Shown: piece by piece, positions 54,683 to 63,985 of the stretch | Numbering within the stretch: position 1 is the first letter of the stretch | Layout of the letters: every line of letters starts with the position of its first letter | Notes under the pieces: generated by a model | Told to the model about the DNA's origin: nothing | The model's input: the letters and a program-made list of their open reading frames with translations, nothing else | The model's database searches: none | Origin: JBBRVW01 sp963784645 | GTDB lineage: Bacteria > Actinomycetota > Actinomycetes > JACCUZ01 | Assembly: GCA_963784645.1 (NCBI GenBank) | Contig: CAWARY010000015.1 | Span: 1 to 64,000, forward strand | Length of the DNA: 64,000 nt | Direction: 5' to 3' | Position numbers and translations under genes: made by a program

Positions 54683-56577
54683 GCCTGCACCTCGGTGCCG
54701 GCGTGCACGCAGGCCGCCTCCTGGCCGGGGCCGGCCGGACGGAGCCGCACGTCCTCGGTCCGGCACACGTCGACGGCGTCCGGGCAGCGGGGGTGGAACG
54801 GGCAGCCGGGCGGCAGGTCACCGGGCCAGGGCGGATCCCCGGGCAGACCGCTCGGCGCGAAGCGCGCGGCCGGGTCGCCGATCGTCGGGAAGGCCGCCGA
54901 CAGCGCCCGGGTGTACGGGTGGCGCGCCCGGCTCAGGACGTCGGCCGACCGGCCCTGCTCGACCACCCGGCCGGCGTACATGACCGCTACCCGGTCACAG
55001 GTGCTGGCGAGCACCGACAGGTCGTGACTGATGACCACGAGACCGAGCCCGCGCTCACGCACGAGTGCCGTGAGCAGGTCGAGCACCTGGGCCTGCACCA
55101 TCACGTCGAGTGCCGTGGTGGGCTCGTCGGCGACGACCAGGCTGGGCCGGCAGGCGAGCGCCATCGCGATCATCACGCGCTGCTTCTGGCCGCCCGACAG
55201 CTGGTGCGGGTACGACGCCGCGAGCCGGGTCGGCAGCCCGACGTCGGTGAGCAGCTGGTCGACCGTGCGCTCGGCACCGCGCCGGGTGGCTGTCCGGTCG
55301 TGCAGCAGGAGCGGCTCGGCGACCTGCCTCCCGACCCGGTGCAGCGGGTTCAGCGAGTGCAATGCGCCCTGGAAGACGATCGACGCCTCCGACCACCGCA
55401 CCGCCCGCAGGCGGCCGAACGACATGGCCAGCACGTCCTCGCCGTCGAGCAGCACCCGGCCGGTCACCCTCGCCGTCCGCGGGGTGAGCCGCAGCACGGT
55501 CGCGGCGAGCGTCGACTTCCCGGAGCCGGACTCGCCCGCGACCCCCAGGCTGGAGCCCGCCTCGACGTCGAGCGTGACGCCACGCACGGCGGGGACGTCG
55601 CCCCCCGACGTGCGGTAGGTGACCTCGAGGTTCTCGAGCCGGAGCAGCGGCACGGTCAGCCGTCCCCCCGGGTCGAGCACGTTCTCCAGCGCCCGGCCGA
55701 CGAGGGTGAACGCGAGCACGACGACCACGACGCACAGGCCCGGCGGCAGCAGGTACCACCAGGCGCCCGAGCTGATCGCACCGGCCGAGAACGCGTTGTC
55801 GAGCATCGAGCCCCACGACACCCGGAAGGGGTCGCCCAGCCCCAGGAACGACAGCGTCGTCTCGGACAGGATGGCGACCGCCACGGTCAGCGTGGTGTTC
55901 GCGAGGACCAGCGGCATGACGTTGGGCAGCACGTGCCGCGACATCTGGTGCCAGTGCCCGCCGCCGAGCACCCGGGCCCGCTCGAGGTACGGCCGGGCCT
56001 CGACGGCCAGCGTCTGGGCGCGCACCAGCCGGGCGGTGCCCGGCCACGAGGTGACGCCGATGACGACGATGACGTTGAGCAGCGACGACCCCAGCACCGT
56101 CGCGAGCGCGATCGCCAGCGGCAGGAAGGGGATGACGAGGAACCAGTCGGTCAGGCGCTCGAGTGCTCCGCCCAGCCAGCCGCCGAAGTGTCCCGACGCG
56201 ATGCCGACCAGGGTGCCGATCGCCATCGAGATCACGGTGGCCGAGATGCCGACCAGGAGCGACACCCGGGCGCCCCACACGACGAGCGCGAGCACGGACC
56301 GTCCCGACTCGTCGGTGCCGAGCAGGAACCGGCTTCCTGGCGGGGCCAGCACCTCGCCGGTGGCCTTGGTGACCTCGAGCTCGTCGGAGGAGAAGATCAG
56401 CGGTGCCGCGACGGCGAGCACGACGAACACACCCAGCACCACGAGCCCGGCCACGCCGGCCCGCTGGCGGCGGAACGACACCCAGAACCTGTGCAGCGAG
56501 GCGCTGCGCCGGGCCTGGCGGACGGCCCGCGGCGAGAGCACCACGGGGCCGGGCTCCGTGCCGGTGTCCAGGCTCAT
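54679..56577 (-). CDS. Natural fusion of DppC permease and DppD ATPase
   Basis: 632 residues in one uninterrupted frame. Residues ~1-300 are a DppC/OppC permease: N-terminal helix RAGVAGLVVLGVFVVLAVAA, SRFLLGTDESGRSVLALVVW, and an EAA loop (VEARPYLERARVLGGGHWHQ). From ~308 to the end is a DppD-type ATPase (LLRLENLEVTYRTSG, Walker A GESGSGKST, LSGGQKQR, VVADEPTTALDV, HPRCPDAVDVC). These are normally two genes. GTG/ATG overlaps with both neighbours place it in the middle of the operon. The fused half-transporter would pair with separate DppB and DppF. Confidence 0.9.
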   Translation of the reverse strand: MSLDTGTEPGPVVLSPRAVRQARRSASLHRFWVSFRRQRAGVAGLVVLGVFVVLAVAAPLIFSSDELEVTKATGEVLAPPGSRFLLGTDESGRSVLALVVWGARVSLLVGISATVISMAIGTLVGIASGHFGGWLGGALERLTDWFLVIPFLPLAIALATVLGSSLLNVIVVIGVTSWPGTARLVRAQTLAVEARPYLERARVLGGGHWHQMSRHVLPNVMPLVLANTTLTVAVAILSETTLSFLGLGDPFRVSWGSMLDNAFSAGAISSGAWWYLLPPGLCVVVVVLAFTLVGRALENVLDPGGRLTVPLLRLENLEVTYRTSGGDVPAVRGVTLDVEAGSSLGVAGESGSGKSTLAATVLRLTPRTARVTGRVLLDGEDVLAMSFGRLRAVRWSEASIVFQGALHSLNPLHRVGRQVAEPLLLHDRTATRRGAERTVDQLLTDVGLPTRLAASYPHQLSGGQKQRVMIAMALACRPSLVVADEPTTALDVMVQAQVLDLLTALVRERGLGLVVISHDLSVLASTCDRVAVMYAGRVVEQGRSADVLSRARHPYTRALSAAFPTIGDPAARFAPSGLPGDPPWPGDLPPGCPFHPRCPDAVDVCRTEDVRLRPAGPGQEAACVHAGTEVQA

Positions 56578-57632
56578 GTCCGCACCCGGGGGTCGACCGC
56601 CGCGACCACGATGTCGGCGACGAGGTTCGCGACGACGACCGACAGCGAGAAGAGCAGGAAGATGGCCTGCAGCAGGGGGACGTCCGGACCGCGGATCGCC
56701 TGGTACGACAGCAGTCCGAGGCCGGGCCAGGAGAAGACGGTCTCGACGGTGATCGCGCCGGACACGACGAAGCCGATGTTGAGGAACACCAGCGTGATCG
56801 TGGGCAGCAGCGCGTTCGGCACGGCGTGGCGCCGGCGCACCAGCTTCTCCCGCATCCCCTTGGCACGAGCCGTCGTGAGGTAGTCCTGCCGCAGCTCGTC
56901 GACCAGCGAGGAGCGCATCACCAGCGCGTACTCCGCGAGATAGGCCAAGGTCAGCGTGAGTGCCGGCAGCGCGAGGTGCCAGGCCTGGTCACCGATGCCG
57001 TCGAGCGACCAGCGGTCGACCCCCGGCGTGATCACTCCCCCGCTCGGGAAGAGGCCCGGCAGGAACCCGACCCCGGTGCTCAGCAGGATGAGCAGCACCA
57101 TCCCCAGCCAGAACTCCGGCATCGCGTACAGGGTCAACGAGATACCGGTGCTGACTCGGTCGAAGACGCTGCCGCGCGACCAGCCGCCCCGGATCCCGAT
57201 GGCGATGCCGATGACCGCCGACAGCACCGTCGCGGTGGCCAGCAGCACGACGGTCGGCCACACGCGGTCGCCGATGACCTCCCAGACCGGCCGGGAGAAC
57301 TGCGTCGAGTCGACACCCGAGGAGAACGGGTTGCTGAGGTAGCCGAGGAACTGCTGGAGCATCGGCTTGTCGAGGCTGCGGCGCAGCTCGCGCAGCTGCT
57401 CCTGGTCCATGTTGCGACCCTTGGTGTAGAGCGAGATCGGGTCGCCCGGGAGCATCCGGAACAGGAAGAAGTTGAACACCAGCACGAACGCGACCGTCCC
57501 GATCCCGGACGCCGACCGGCGCAGGGCGTAGCCCCACAGACTGCCTTCCCCGTGGCCGCGGCCGCGCCGCCCGCCGGACCGCTCGTGCGCCGACTCCCCC
57601 TCGACGGCGGACTCGGTCGCGGCGAACGTCAC
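56574..57632 (-). CDS. dppB: Peptide/nickel-type ABC transporter permease (DppB/OppB)
   Basis: 352 residues from a GTG. About six membrane helices after a 30-residue charged N-terminus (GGRRGRGHGEGS). Family marks: FRMLPGDPISLYTKG after helix 1, the periplasmic loop of ~35 residues, and TTARAKGMREKLVRRRHAVP, the EAA loop, followed by ALLPTITLVFLNIGFVVSGA. ATGA overlap with the fused DppC-D gene. Substrate undetermined; peptides, opines or N-methylated amino acids are all imported by this class. Confidence 0.9.
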   Translation of the reverse strand: MTFAATESAVEGESAHERSGGRRGRGHGEGSLWGYALRRSASGIGTVAFVLVFNFFLFRMLPGDPISLYTKGRNMDQEQLRELRRSLDKPMLQQFLGYLSNPFSSGVDSTQFSRPVWEVIGDRVWPTVVLLATATVLSAVIGIAIGIRGGWSRGSVFDRVSTGISLTLYAMPEFWLGMVLLILLSTGVGFLPGLFPSGGVITPGVDRWSLDGIGDQAWHLALPALTLTLAYLAEYALVMRSSLVDELRQDYLTTARAKGMREKLVRRRHAVPNALLPTITLVFLNIGFVVSGAITVETVFSWPGLGLLSYQAIRGPDVPLLQAIFLLFSLSVVVANLVADIVVAAVDPRVRT

Positions 57633-57674
57633 GGGCGCAGCCCCGGCAGTGGCGGATCCGAACGCCTGGTGGCG

Positions 57675-59555
57675 CTACTCGACATCGCTGTCCGGGCGCC
57701 GCCGGGACAGGAAGAAGCCCACCCCGCCCAGCACCAGGACCGCCAGCACGATGCCGCCGACGACGAGTCCGGTGCTGCTGCCGCTGCTGTCGCTCGCCGA
57801 GGCACCGGTCGTGACGCCGCCGGTGCTGCCGCCGCTGGTGCCGTCGTCCGCGGTCACCGGTCGGATGTTCTTGTAGCTGTAGGTGCCGTACTGGAACAGC
57901 AGCGACCCGTCCGGGTCGGGCTGCGCGAGGAAGCCGGTGAAGCGGTCCGACCGGTAGGCCTGCGGGTTGTCGTAGTAGACCGTGATGATGTACGGCGCCG
58001 CGTCGTACACGAGCTTCTGCATCTGCTTGACGGTGGCTGCCCGCTCGGCCGGGTCGATCTGGCCGGCCTGGAGGTCGTTGAGGCGGTCGTACTCCTTGTC
58101 GCAGTAGAACGAGTCGGACAGGTTGGCGTAGACCTCGCCGCCGTCCTTGTACGACCGGTTCGCGCAGGTGAAGGTCGAGAGCTGGTAGTTGGGGTCCGGC
58201 TCGACGACCCAGCCCCACTCGAAGAGGTCGAAGTTGCCCTGTCCGATGATCTCGGTGAGCGCGTCCTCGCTCACGATCTTCGGCTTCACCTCGATGCCGA
58301 CGTCACGGAACCAGCCCGCGACGAACTGCACCGACTGCTGGCTCTCCGGGGAGTTGCTGCGGCCGTACAGCCGGAAGGACAGCTTGCGCCCGCCGCCGGG
58401 CATGGTCCGGATCCCGTCGGACCCCTTCCGGTAGCCCGCCTCGTCGAGCAGCTGCCCGGCCTTCTGCGGGTCGAACGTGTAGGCCGTGGCGCCCGGGTCG
58501 TAGTGCAGGGACTGGTAGAGCGACGGGATGAAGCTGTCACCGGGCGTGGCGTGCCCGCCGTACACCCGCTGGACGAGCGCGTCCTTGTCGACGGCGTAGG
58601 ACAGCGCGACCCGCAGCTTGGGGTCCTCGAGTGCGGGGTGGCCGTCACCGATCGGCGTCCCGTCGTCGAGGGCTGCTCCGGCGTTGAACGCGATCTCGTT
58701 GAAGCCGGAGTAGCGCGCGTCCACGGTCGTGACGCCCTCGGCACCCTCGAGGCTCTTGAACACGTTGGCGCCCAGGTCGTCCGCGAAGTCGATCTCCCCG
58801 CGCTTGAGCGCCTGGGCGAGCGAGTCGTCGTTCTGGAACACCCGGAAGACGACCTCGTCGACCTTGGGCTTGCCCCCGTAGTAGTGGGGGTTGGCCTTGA
58901 AGCGGAGGAACTGGCCCTTCTGGTGCTCGGTCACGACGTACGGCCCCGAGCCGACCACGCCGCCGGGGCCGGGTTCGTTGGCGAACTTGCGCACTGCCTT
59001 CTCGTCGATGCCCTTCCAGACGTGCTCCGGCAGGATGTAGACGTACAGGTGCAGCATCACCGGAGTCGGCTGCTTCACCGTGAACACGACGGTCGTGTCG
59101 TCGGTCGCCTTCACGGACGTGATGGCGGCGACGTAGTTCCCGTAGTTCGTCTGCTCGTACTTGCCGTTGATCACCCGGTTGAACGTGTAGACCACGTCGG
59201 CGGACGTCAGCGGCTGCCCGTCCGACCACATCAGGCCGGGCCGCAGGTGGTAGGTCCAGGTGAGCCCGTCCTCGGACGTGTCCCAGCTCTCGGCCAGGGC
59301 CGGCTGGGTCGAGAAGTCCTTCTGGCCGTAGTCGGTCAGGGTCTCGTAGTTCATCTGGTACATCTCGTAGGCCGACGCCACGATGCCGGTGAACGGGTTC
59401 AGCGAGTCGATGTCCTGCTTGATCCCGACAGTGAACGTCGTCGGGTCGTCGGCTGCGCCCGAGGCCGGGCCGGTCGCCCCGGCCACCACGGTCGCCGCCA
59501 CGAGCAGCGCCGTCGACACGGCTGCGACCTGCCGGCGAACCCGTCGATCCTTCAT
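57675..59555 (-). CDS. Dpp-type ABC transporter substrate-binding protein with C-terminal membrane anchor
   Basis: 626 residues. A Sec signal (VSTALLVAATVVAGATGPAS, ending ASGAA) without lipobox, then an SBP_bac_5 fold: KQDIDSLNPFTGI, PALAESWDTSEDGLTWTYHL, RPGLMWSDGQPLTSADVVYT, and GRSNSPESQQSVQF. The C-terminus is a Ser/Gly/Thr-rich stalk (~574-595) and one hydrophobic helix (GLVVGGIVLAVLVLGGVGFF) with a basic tail SRRRPDSDVE. Most Gram-positive binding proteins are lipoproteins; here the helix must hold it at the membrane. First gene of the transport-demethylation operon. Confidence 0.88.
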   Translation of the reverse strand: MKDRRVRRQVAAVSTALLVAATVVAGATGPASGAADDPTTFTVGIKQDIDSLNPFTGIVASAYEMYQMNYETLTDYGQKDFSTQPALAESWDTSEDGLTWTYHLRPGLMWSDGQPLTSADVVYTFNRVINGKYEQTNYGNYVAAITSVKATDDTTVVFTVKQPTPVMLHLYVYILPEHVWKGIDEKAVRKFANEPGPGGVVGSGPYVVTEHQKGQFLRFKANPHYYGGKPKVDEVVFRVFQNDDSLAQALKRGEIDFADDLGANVFKSLEGAEGVTTVDARYSGFNEIAFNAGAALDDGTPIGDGHPALEDPKLRVALSYAVDKDALVQRVYGGHATPGDSFIPSLYQSLHYDPGATAYTFDPQKAGQLLDEAGYRKGSDGIRTMPGGGRKLSFRLYGRSNSPESQQSVQFVAGWFRDVGIEVKPKIVSEDALTEIIGQGNFDLFEWGWVVEPDPNYQLSTFTCANRSYKDGGEVYANLSDSFYCDKEYDRLNDLQAGQIDPAERAATVKQMQKLVYDAAPYIITVYYDNPQAYRSDRFTGFLAQPDPDGSLLFQYGTYSYKNIRPVTADDGTSGGSTGGVTTGASASDSSGSSTGLVVGGIVLAVLVLGGVGFFLSRRRPDSDVE

Positions 59556-59671
59556 GGAACCTCCACGGACGTCGGACCCCGGTGCTCAGGATCATGGTGG
59601 GTGCCGATCCGTTTGTCACGCGTCTCCTGAGTCACGGGTCAGTGACGGCGTGCTGGCGTTACCGTGCGCCA

Positions 59672-61759
59672 GTGACCTCCGACCCCCGGCCGCCGGCCGC
59701 GCCGCGCCGACCCACGGCTACCGTCCTGCACGGTCATCAGCGTTCGGATGACTACGCCTGGATGCGCCGGACCGACGACCCCGAGCTGCTGACCTATCTC
59801 ACGGCGGAGAACGCCTGGTGCGACGAGAGGACCGCGCCGCTGACCGCGCTCCGGGCGACCCTCGAGGCCGAGCTCGCGGCCGTCCTGCCCGACGAGGACG
59901 AGTCGGCTCCGAGGCTTCGGGGCGGCTGGGAGTACCGCGTCCGGCGCCGCGCGGGAGCGCAGTACCCGGTCCACGTCCGGCGGCGACCGGGGGCCGCCGC
60001 CGACGGCGACGAGGTCGTCCTGGACGAGAACCGGCTGGCAGAGGGGCACGACTTCGTCGAGCTCGGCGTCTGGGAACCGAGCCCGGACGGGCGGCTGCTG
60101 GCGTACTCGGTCGACCACGAGGGCGACGAGGTGTACGAGCTGCGGGTGCGCGACCTGACCACCGGGGACGACCTGCCCGACGTGCTGACCGGCACGTACT
60201 ACGGCCTCGCCTGGGCGGCGGATTCCCGGAGCCTCCTCTACACGACGGTGGACGACGCCTACCGTCCGGACACGGTCCGGCGGCACGCCCTCGGCACCGA
60301 CCAGGCTGCCGACACCGTGTCCTGGCACGAGGACGACCGGCGCTTCGAGCTGGAGGTGGAGGGCACCCGCAGCGGCGAGCTCGCCGTGCTGCTGGCGCGC
60401 AGCCGCGACACCACCGAGGTCCGGCTCGTGCCCACCGCCGACCTGGCCGCGGTACCGCACCTGGTGGCCGAGCGGGTCCCCGGGCGGGAGTACGTCGTCG
60501 ACCACGAGCCGGGCGCCGACGGCGGGCGGCTCGTCGTGGTCACGGACCTCGACGCGCCCGAGTTCCGCGTCATGACCGCACCGGTGACCAGCAGCGGGCC
60601 GGACGACTGGATCGAGCTGCTCGCCCACGACCCGGCCGTGCGGGTCGAGGCCGCCGACGTCGTCGGTGGCCATGTGGTCGTCAGCGAGCGCAGCGCGGGC
60701 CGGCCGCGGGTCCGCGTGCTGGACCGGTCGGGCGCGACCCTGCGCGTCGTCGAGCCGGACGGCGTGGGCGAGGCGGTGCGTCCGGGCGACAACGACGACG
60801 TCGCCGCGACGGCCGTACGCCTGGTGCGCGAGGGCTGGGTCCGGCCACCGACGGAGGTCGACCACGACCTCGCGACCGGTGCGGAGACCGTGGTGCACGT
60901 CCAAGCGGTCCGCAGACCGCTCGACGGCTACCGCTGCGAGGTGGTGCACGCGGTCGCCGACGACGGCACCGCCGTCCCGGTGTCACTCGTGCGGCGCACC
61001 GGCGCCCTGCCGGGCGCCCCCTGCCTCCTCTACGGCTACGGCGCCTACGAGGCGAGCACGGACCCGGAGTTCTGGCCCGACCTGGTTCCGCTGCTCGACC
61101 GGGGCATGACCTTCGCCGTCGCGCACGTCCGTGGTGGCGGCGAGCTGGGCCGGCGCTGGTGGCAGCAGGGTCGGCTGCTGCACAAGCGCACCACCTTCAC
61201 CGACTTCGTGGCGGCTGCCCGGCACCTGGTGGCCGACGGCACCACCACCGCCGACGGGCTGGTCGCCCGTGGCATGTCGGCGGGCGGCCTGCTCATGGGT
61301 GCCGTCGCGCACCTCGCCCCGGAGCAGCTCCGCGCCGTCGTCGCGGAGGTGCCCTTCGTCGACGTGGTCGGCACCATGCTCGACGACTCGCTGCCGCTCA
61401 CCGTCGCCGAGTGGGAGGAGTGGGGCGACCCCCGGGACCCGGAGCACTACGCCTACCTCGCCGGCTACTCGCCGTACGACAACCTGCCGGGGCCGGACCG
61501 GGCTGCGCTGCTGGTGACAGCCAGCCGCCACGACCCGCGCGTCTCCGTGCACGAGCCGGCCAAGTGGGTGGCGCGGATGCGCGCCGCGGAGGAGCACACG
61601 CCGGCGCGTCGCGCCGGCCCGCTCCTCCTGCGCACGGCGATGAACGGCGCTGCGCACACCGGCCCGGCGGGGCGCTACGACGCCTGGCGGCACGAGGCGT
61701 TCCTGCACGCCTTCGTGCTCGACCAGGTGGGGCTGGGGTCGGTCAGTCCGTCGCGCTGA
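59672..61759 (+). CDS. S9A prolyl oligopeptidase / protease II (PtrB-like)
   Basis: 695 residues from GTG at 59,672. The N-terminal beta-propeller (SDDYAWMRRTDDPELLTYLT, GWEYRVRRRAGAQYPVHVRR) is followed by an alpha/beta-hydrolase domain: ARGMSAGGLLMGAVAH with nucleophile Ser, ASRHDPRVSVHEPAKW with Asp, and NGAAHTGPAGRYD with His. The family cleaves after Pro or basic residues in peptides under ~30 residues, in the cytosol. It is transcribed away from the transporter operon, 116 bp apart, and its 3' end overlaps the lipoprotein gene by 17 bp (convergent). Confidence 0.9.
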   Translation: MTSDPRPPAAPRRPTATVLHGHQRSDDYAWMRRTDDPELLTYLTAENAWCDERTAPLTALRATLEAELAAVLPDEDESAPRLRGGWEYRVRRRAGAQYPVHVRRRPGAAADGDEVVLDENRLAEGHDFVELGVWEPSPDGRLLAYSVDHEGDEVYELRVRDLTTGDDLPDVLTGTYYGLAWAADSRSLLYTTVDDAYRPDTVRRHALGTDQAADTVSWHEDDRRFELEVEGTRSGELAVLLARSRDTTEVRLVPTADLAAVPHLVAERVPGREYVVDHEPGADGGRLVVVTDLDAPEFRVMTAPVTSSGPDDWIELLAHDPAVRVEAADVVGGHVVVSERSAGRPRVRVLDRSGATLRVVEPDGVGEAVRPGDNDDVAATAVRLVREGWVRPPTEVDHDLATGAETVVHVQAVRRPLDGYRCEVVHAVADDGTAVPVSLVRRTGALPGAPCLLYGYGAYEASTDPEFWPDLVPLLDRGMTFAVAHVRGGGELGRRWWQQGRLLHKRTTFTDFVAAARHLVADGTTTADGLVARGMSAGGLLMGAVAHLAPEQLRAVVAEVPFVDVVGTMLDDSLPLTVAEWEEWGDPRDPEHYAYLAGYSPYDNLPGPDRAALLVTASRHDPRVSVHEPAKWVARMRAAEEHTPARRAGPLLLRTAMNGAAHTGPAGRYDAWRHEAFLHAFVLDQVGLGSVSPSR

Positions 61760-62198
61760 GCACGGTCACCGAGGTCTGGCCGGTGCACCCCGCGACCTCG
61801 CGGATGGCCCAGCGCCCGGTGTAGCCGTTGCCCTTCCAGTTCGACTCGGCGTCGCGGTCCTCGACCTCGCCCTCGGTGAGCTCGAACCCCGCCGCGGGGA
61901 CGTCGGTCTGCATCGCCTTCAGGACGTCCTTCTCGTCGGTGTCGACGACGGCATAGACGATCGTCCGCCCGCCGGACCGCTCCTCCGTCGCGTAGACCTT
62001 CGAGCCGTCCGGCAGCGGGAAGTCCGCCGGGAAGGCCGAGGGGATCTCGGTGTCCTTCGCCTGGTCGATGCAGACCGGCGTCGGTGCACCGCTGGACCGC
62101 AGCTGCTCTTCGGCCTTCTTGTCCTGCTCGCTCTCGCCGCCGCCGCAGCCCGTGAGGGCTGCGACGGTGACGAGGGCGAGCGCGGCGATTCCGCGCAC
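61743..62198 (-). CDS. Small secreted lipoprotein of unknown function
   Basis: 151 residues from a GTG at 62,198 preceded by GGGGAG. Signal peptide with lipobox LTGCGGG (Cys at ~residue 17), then a linker with acidic/Lys residues and a compact domain containing CIDQAKDTEIPSAFPADFPL, VYATEERSGGRTIVYAVVDT and a final VAGCTGQTSVTVLSATD. Two Cys could form a disulfide. FPLPDGSKVY resembles short cell-surface proteins of nocardioform bacteria, with no known role. It follows the Asp-box protein gene on the same strand (9-bp gap). Confidence 0.75.
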   Translation of the reverse strand: MRGIAALALVTVAALTGCGGGESEQDKKAEEQLRSSGAPTPVCIDQAKDTEIPSAFPADFPLPDGSKVYATEERSGGRTIVYAVVDTDEKDVLKAMQTDVPAAGFELTEGEVEDRDAESNWKGNGYTGRWAIREVAGCTGQTSVTVLSATD

Positions 62199-62206
62199 CG
62201 GCTCCC

Positions 62207-63985
62207 CTACTTCTTCGGCTTCTTGACGTGCTTGCCGGTCACGACGGCGTCGTAGGCTCCGTAGAGCGTGCTCCCCGAGCTCTGCCGCGCGATGGTCGCG
62301 AGCGCGTCGAAGTTCTGCGCGCCGCCGCTCGCGCAGGCTGCGGTGCACCCGTCGGCGTACCCGACCAGGACCCGGCCCTGCTTGTCGACGGTCACGTCCA
62401 TGAAGTCGAGCAGGTTCCGGTCGTTGCCGCAGGTGGTGCCGCCGGTGCAGATCGAGCCCTTCTGGACCGGGTCGCTCGGTGTGGCGTCGGTGGTGACCCA
62501 GCTGACGCCGCCGTCGTAGGTCGCCGACACGTAGAGGTGCCACACGCCCTGGAAGCCGGGGTCCTGGTAGTTGCCACCGGTGGTGGTGCCGAGGAAGGCG
62601 AAGGCCGCCCGGTTGGCGTCACCCGCGACCATCGCCGGGAAGACGATGTTCTTGACGCCGAGCTGGGCCCCCACGTCCTGGTTGTCCACCCAGGTCGCGC
62701 CCTTGTCGTGCGACACCGCGATCCGGGCGGTGCCGTCGCTGTTCTGGTAGCCGAAGTACGCGGTGCCGTCACTCGCCAGCCCCACGCTCGGGTCGGAGTC
62801 GCCCGGGGTGCTGGCCGGGACCTTCCGGATGGTCCACGAGGTGCCGTTGTCGGTGGAGACCGCGACACCCTGGTTGCCGCCGCAGCCCTTGTTCGGGACG
62901 TAGACGGTGCCGTCAGGGGCGACCTTCACGTGGCCGTGCAGCCCGCCGCAGTCGAGCAGGCTGTACATCGGCACGGCCGGGCCGTACGTCGTCCCGCCGT
63001 CACGGCTCACGGCGCAGGACGCGTCGGCGATGTCCTGGGAGCAGTAGTAGACCGCGCGGTCCGAGGTGAGGCCGCCCACGCCGCCGGCCGAGAAGGAGCC
63101 ACCACCCAGCGTCTGGTGGTCGACACCGGAGTTGATGCCGGACCCGGTGGTCGGGTGCCACGTCTCGCCATCGTCGTCGGTGTAGCAGGTGAGCGCGGTC
63201 TTGCCGGCCAGCTGGGACTCGAAGGTGCGACCGCTCTCGTGGTCGGTGTAGAGGATCGGGTCGAGGCTGGTCGTGCTGCCCAGCGGGCAGCCAGTGGTAG
63301 CGGTCGCGCTCTTGTCCGCCCAGGTGACCGCACCCGTGCTGTCGAAGGTCGCCTTGAAGGTGGCGGTGTATGCCTGATACATGGCCGCGTTCGTCGCGAA
63401 GTTGACGCCGATCGACGGCTCCCCCGCGTCGTGCGCGCGCGTCAGCGAGTCAGGAGCGGCGTAGTTCCGGAACCCGGGCGCCGTGGCGGTGCTCGGTGCC
63501 GGGTTCGCCGGGTTGGTGACCAGCGTCGCGGTACCGGTGATGCTCTGGCCGAGCGGCGCGTAGGGCACGACCCGCACGGTGTAGTCCGTGGCGACCGCCG
63601 GGAGCAGCAGCGTCTCGGGGTCGCTCGAGGAGGCGGCGGAGCTGACGGTCGCGCCGGCAGCGTCCAGCACGTACACGTCGAAGTCGGCGGCCGCGACCGG
63701 CCAGGCGACCTCCACCCGGAGGCTGTGGCCTGCGTCGTACCCGGCCGGGACGTCGACGTGCAGGCGGTAGTCGTCGCACGGCGTGGCCGGGGTGTCGCAC
63801 ACCGGGTCACCGGCCGCACCGGTCACGTTGGGCACCGCGAAGGGCCCGGCCGTCCAGGTAGTGGTGGCGGCTGAGTCGCTCACCGTGCCGCCGGCCGGGG
63901 TGGCGGCCACGGCCGGGACCACCGCTGCGGCGGTCTCCACGGTGAGCAACGCGGCGGCCGTAATCGCTACCGCGCGTGACTTCAT
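62207..63985 (-). CDS. Secreted Asp-box (BNR) repeat protein, sialidase-like fold
   Basis: 592 residues from the ATG at 63,985; a TTG at 64,000 is a poorer alternative start. Signal peptide VAITAAALLTVETAAAVVPA. Residues ~45-165 form a beta-sandwich-like pre-domain (SLRVEVAWPVAAADFDVYVL). Then come Asp-box repeats S-x-D-x-G-x-T-W: TDDDGETW, SRDGGTTY, STDNGTSW, SHDKGATW, TYDGGVSW, which cap the blades of a six-bladed propeller. The sialidase Arg triad and Tyr/Glu pair were not located, so enzymatic activity is unproven. Ends in a Lys-rich tail VKKPKK. Confidence 0.8.
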   Translation of the reverse strand: MKSRAVAITAAALLTVETAAAVVPAVAATPAGGTVSDSAATTTWTAGPFAVPNVTGAAGDPVCDTPATPCDDYRLHVDVPAGYDAGHSLRVEVAWPVAAADFDVYVLDAAGATVSSAASSSDPETLLLPAVATDYTVRVVPYAPLGQSITGTATLVTNPANPAPSTATAPGFRNYAAPDSLTRAHDAGEPSIGVNFATNAAMYQAYTATFKATFDSTGAVTWADKSATATTGCPLGSTTSLDPILYTDHESGRTFESQLAGKTALTCYTDDDGETWHPTTGSGINSGVDHQTLGGGSFSAGGVGGLTSDRAVYYCSQDIADASCAVSRDGGTTYGPAVPMYSLLDCGGLHGHVKVAPDGTVYVPNKGCGGNQGVAVSTDNGTSWTIRKVPASTPGDSDPSVGLASDGTAYFGYQNSDGTARIAVSHDKGATWVDNQDVGAQLGVKNIVFPAMVAGDANRAAFAFLGTTTGGNYQDPGFQGVWHLYVSATYDGGVSWVTTDATPSDPVQKGSICTGGTTCGNDRNLLDFMDVTVDKQGRVLVGYADGCTAACASGGAQNFDALATIARQSSGSTLYGAYDAVVTGKHVKKPKK

